From Parachlamydiales bacterium (lineage in GTDB: Bacteria > Chlamydiota > Chlamydiia > Chlamydiales > Rhabdochlamydiaceae), in assembly GCA_020050965.1 (NCBI GenBank), contig JAGVJV010000253.1, positions 1 to 8,813 on the forward strand: 8,813 bases of DNA. The letters are read 5' to 3'. This document shows positions 7,108 through 8,813 of the stretch, piece after piece. A program made the position numbers and the translations under genes. The notes under the pieces were generated by a model. The model worked only from the letters and a program-made list of their open reading frames with translations. It had not been told where the DNA came from and searched no databases. Within the stretch, counting starts at the first letter, position 1. Every line of letters begins with the position of its first letter.

Positions 7108-8813
7108 ATGGAATTAGTAAGTTTTAATAATACCGCTTCGGACTCTGCCAACACTCAAGAGCAAAAAGGTAGGGACCCTAATGAAACCTTGCACATTGAT
7201 CATCTGTTGCTTGCTTCAAAAAGTCTAACTTCTCTTGTGCATAATGCCCTTACACATATTGAATTTAACAGTTGCAAGAAACTTCGACGGGAAGACATCA
7301 CCGCTCTCCCTGCAAACTGCCCGAATCTCCAGGAACTATCTATAGTCGAGTGCGCAGAAATACCTGAAATTGGATCTTGGGGTTTGCTAATGACTCAGCC
7401 TCTCACATTCCTTGCTTTAAAAAAGCTCAATATTAGTAAGTGTCCTAATGTAAAAAGCGCAAAATTAATTGCTCCTAGTTTAAATTCTGTTTGCTGTAAT
7501 AGCAATTATTTATTGCAACAATTTGCGATTGAGAGCGTCTTTGAAGTAGAAATTACTCAAAAAGAGTGTCCAAATCTTAAGCAGGGCATTCAATTTCAAT
7601 TGCTAAGCTGGGAGGATTTACAGAAAAAGGGACTAAGTCCAAAACTAGCAACCAATCGGGACTTTTTTCTTTCAGCTGTTACGAGAGATAGCGGCTGGAT
7701 TGAACATGCAAGTGCCGAATTTAAAGGAGATCGAGAGATAGTACTGGCTTCAGTCTCAAAGAATGGTTCGATGCTTAAGCAAGCAAGCGAAAAGGTTAGG
7801 GGAGACAAGGAAGTTGTGCTAGCGGCTGTGACGGAATATGGGCCTGCCTTTCAGTATGCAAGCGATAAGCTAAAAAAGGACCCCGAAGTGCTAATAGTGG
7901 CAGTTCTGCAAGATGGCCGGGTATTTAAGTATGCTGATCAATGGACGGTGAAATCAGCAGTAAGGCAAAATGGAATCATTCTTCGCCATGCGAGCAGGGA
8001 ACTTGTATTAGCCGTTGTGCAACATGATGGGTTGGCGCTTCAATATGCAGCTGATGATTTTAAAAGTGATAGAGAGATTGTCTTAGCTGCTGCTAAAAAC
8101 AATATTCAATCATTCCTGTATGCAAATATTTCATTAAAGGGGGATGCTGAAACTGTTCTCAGTATTGTAAAAGGAGATGGTTTGGGGCTCGAACATGCAA
8201 GCGCCCCTCTTAAAGAAGATTATTCTATTGTGCTGGCTGCAGTAAGCCAAAATGGAATGTCTCTTCAATTTGCTGACGCTTCATTTAAGGAGAATGCCGA
8301 GATTGTTCTTGTTGCAGTGAATCAAAATGGTTTAGCTTTTCAATTTATAGGCCCCAATTTTAAGAACGATCTGGATATTGTGAAGTTGGCGATAAAACAA
8401 GATAAGAGCGCTTTTCAATTTGTAGGTAGAGAGCTTGGACTAGCTATCGTTAAGAACGATGGGCAAATGCTCAACTTTGCAAGTGATGAACTAAAGAACG
8501 ATAAGGAAATTGTTCTCGCTGCAGTGACTCAAAATAGATGGTTCCTTCAATATGCAAGTGAAGATCGCAAGAACGATAGAGATTGTGCGCTTGCTGCTGT
8601 TAAGCAGGATGGAAGATTTCTTGATAATTTAAACGATTCTTTTAAAAACGATAGAGAGATTGTTTTGGCGGCTGTAAAGGCTAGCTATGGAAGCTGGGCA
8701 CTTGAATATGCAAGTAAGGCTCTTAGAAATGATTGGGAAATTGCTCTAGCTTCAGTTAATAGCGAGGGCAGGGCGTTTGAATGGATAAGTGCTGAACTAA
8801 AAAAAAACAAAGA
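7108..8813 (+). CDS. Second DUF4116-like repeat protein, tandem paralogue, 3' end beyond the window
   Basis: Open from ATG 7108 for 568 codons to the right edge. The first 182 residues align throughout with the head of the preceding gene: ALTHIEFNSCKKL matches ALTHLEVGHCKKF, CPNLQELSIVEC matches SPNLKELTIVDC, and the hinge WEDLQKKGLSPKLAT is nearly identical. The 25-residue units follow from codon 183. The extreme N-terminus (about 30 polar residues) is not conserved, which is common for secretion signals or disordered tails but proves nothing. No signal peptide, membrane helix or catalytic motif is visible. The gene follows its paralogue by 39 bp with no terminator between them, so co-transcription is likely; the ribosome binding site (AAAAGAATAG before the ATG) is weak. 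Base composition matches the first copy. Function is unknown; a solenoid for binding a host or bacterial partner is inference. Confidence 0.87.
   Translation, partial: MELVSFNNTASDSANTQEQKGRDPNETLHIDHLLLASKSLTSLVHNALTHIEFNSCKKLRREDITALPANCPNLQELSIVECAEIPEIGSWGLLMTQPLTFLALKKLNISKCPNVKSAKLIAPSLNSVCCNSNYLLQQFAIESVFEVEITQKECPNLKQGIQFQLLSWEDLQKKGLSPKLATNRDFFLSAVTRDSGWIEHASAEFKGDREIVLASVSKNGSMLKQASEKVRGDKEVVLAAVTEYGPAFQYASDKLKKDPEVLIVAVLQDGRVFKYADQWTVKSAVRQNGIILRHASRELVLAVVQHDGLALQYAADDFKSDREIVLAAAKNNIQSFLYANISLKGDAETVLSIVKGDGLGLEHASAPLKEDYSIVLAAVSQNGMSLQFADASFKENAEIVLVAVNQNGLAFQFIGPNFKNDLDIVKLAIKQDKSAFQFVGRELGLAIVKNDGQMLNFASDELKNDKEIVLAAVTQNRWFLQYASEDRKNDRDCALAAVKQDGRFLDNLNDSFKNDREIVLAAVKASYGSWALEYASKALRNDWEIALASVNSEGRAFEWISAELKKNK
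7654..8813 (+). repeat. 75-bp tandem repeat array of the second repeat gene (16 units visible)
   Basis: Same 25-residue motif as in the first copy. Irregular units: 4 (20 residues, 7879-7938), 5 (19, 7939-7995), 6 (24, 7996-8067), 11 (20, 8368-8427), 12 (24, 8428-8499) and 15 (27, 8650-8730). Units 1-6 correspond one-to-one with units 1-6 of the first gene, including lengths 25, 25, 25, 20, 19, 24. Unit 8 here (DAETVLSIVK) matches unit 9 there (DAETVLGIVK), so one unit was gained or lost between the copies. The array continues past the window. Confidence 0.93.

Noticed and set aside
7066..7110. The two repeat genes as one gene broken by a stop
   Set aside because: The second has its own complete head and hinge after the gap, so it is a separate tandem copy and not a continuation.

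Overview
The window looks like a chromosomal piece of a member of the Chlamydiota, most likely one of the protist-associated ('environmental') lineages rather than Chlamydia itself. The main reason is the leftmost gene. Its kinase domain, beta-rich middle part and TPR-like tail match my memory of chlamydial PknD over the whole visible length, including the signature around residues 482-530. The two tandem DUF4116-type repeat genes at the right also fit an intracellular bacterium of protists. These family calls come from recalled sequences, not from a database search.

Layout: (1) 1-2424, minus strand, is pknD, a large Ser/Thr protein kinase whose 3' end lies beyond the left edge. (2) 2425-2471 is a 47-bp divergent intergenic region with a perfect TATAAT facing right. 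(3) 2472-3716, plus strand, is trpS, a tryptophanyl-tRNA synthetase of the eukaryotic rather than the usual bacterial type. (4) 3717-3786 holds a promoter-like pair of boxes and a perfect 12-bp inverted repeat. (5) 3787-7068, plus strand, encodes a 1093-residue protein with an LRR-like head and about 37 repeats of 25 residues. (6) 7069-7107 is a 39-bp AT-rich gap holding a lone perfect DnaA-box 9-mer. (7) 7108 to beyond 8813, plus strand, is a paralogue of gene 5 cut by the right edge. No RNA gene, CRISPR array, transposase or integrase is visible, and no gap exceeds 300 bases.

How the parts relate: pknD and trpS diverge from one short spacer and look like housekeeping or signalling genes in GC-rich sequence. 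The two repeat genes are visibly more AT-rich and arose by tandem duplication, since head, hinge and irregular first repeats are shared. They look like large alpha-solenoid interaction proteins and are candidate secreted effectors, though nothing in the sequence proves secretion. The most notable points are the eukaryotic-type TrpRS with an altered KMSKS-like loop, and the paired repeat genes with a conserved break in repeat register.
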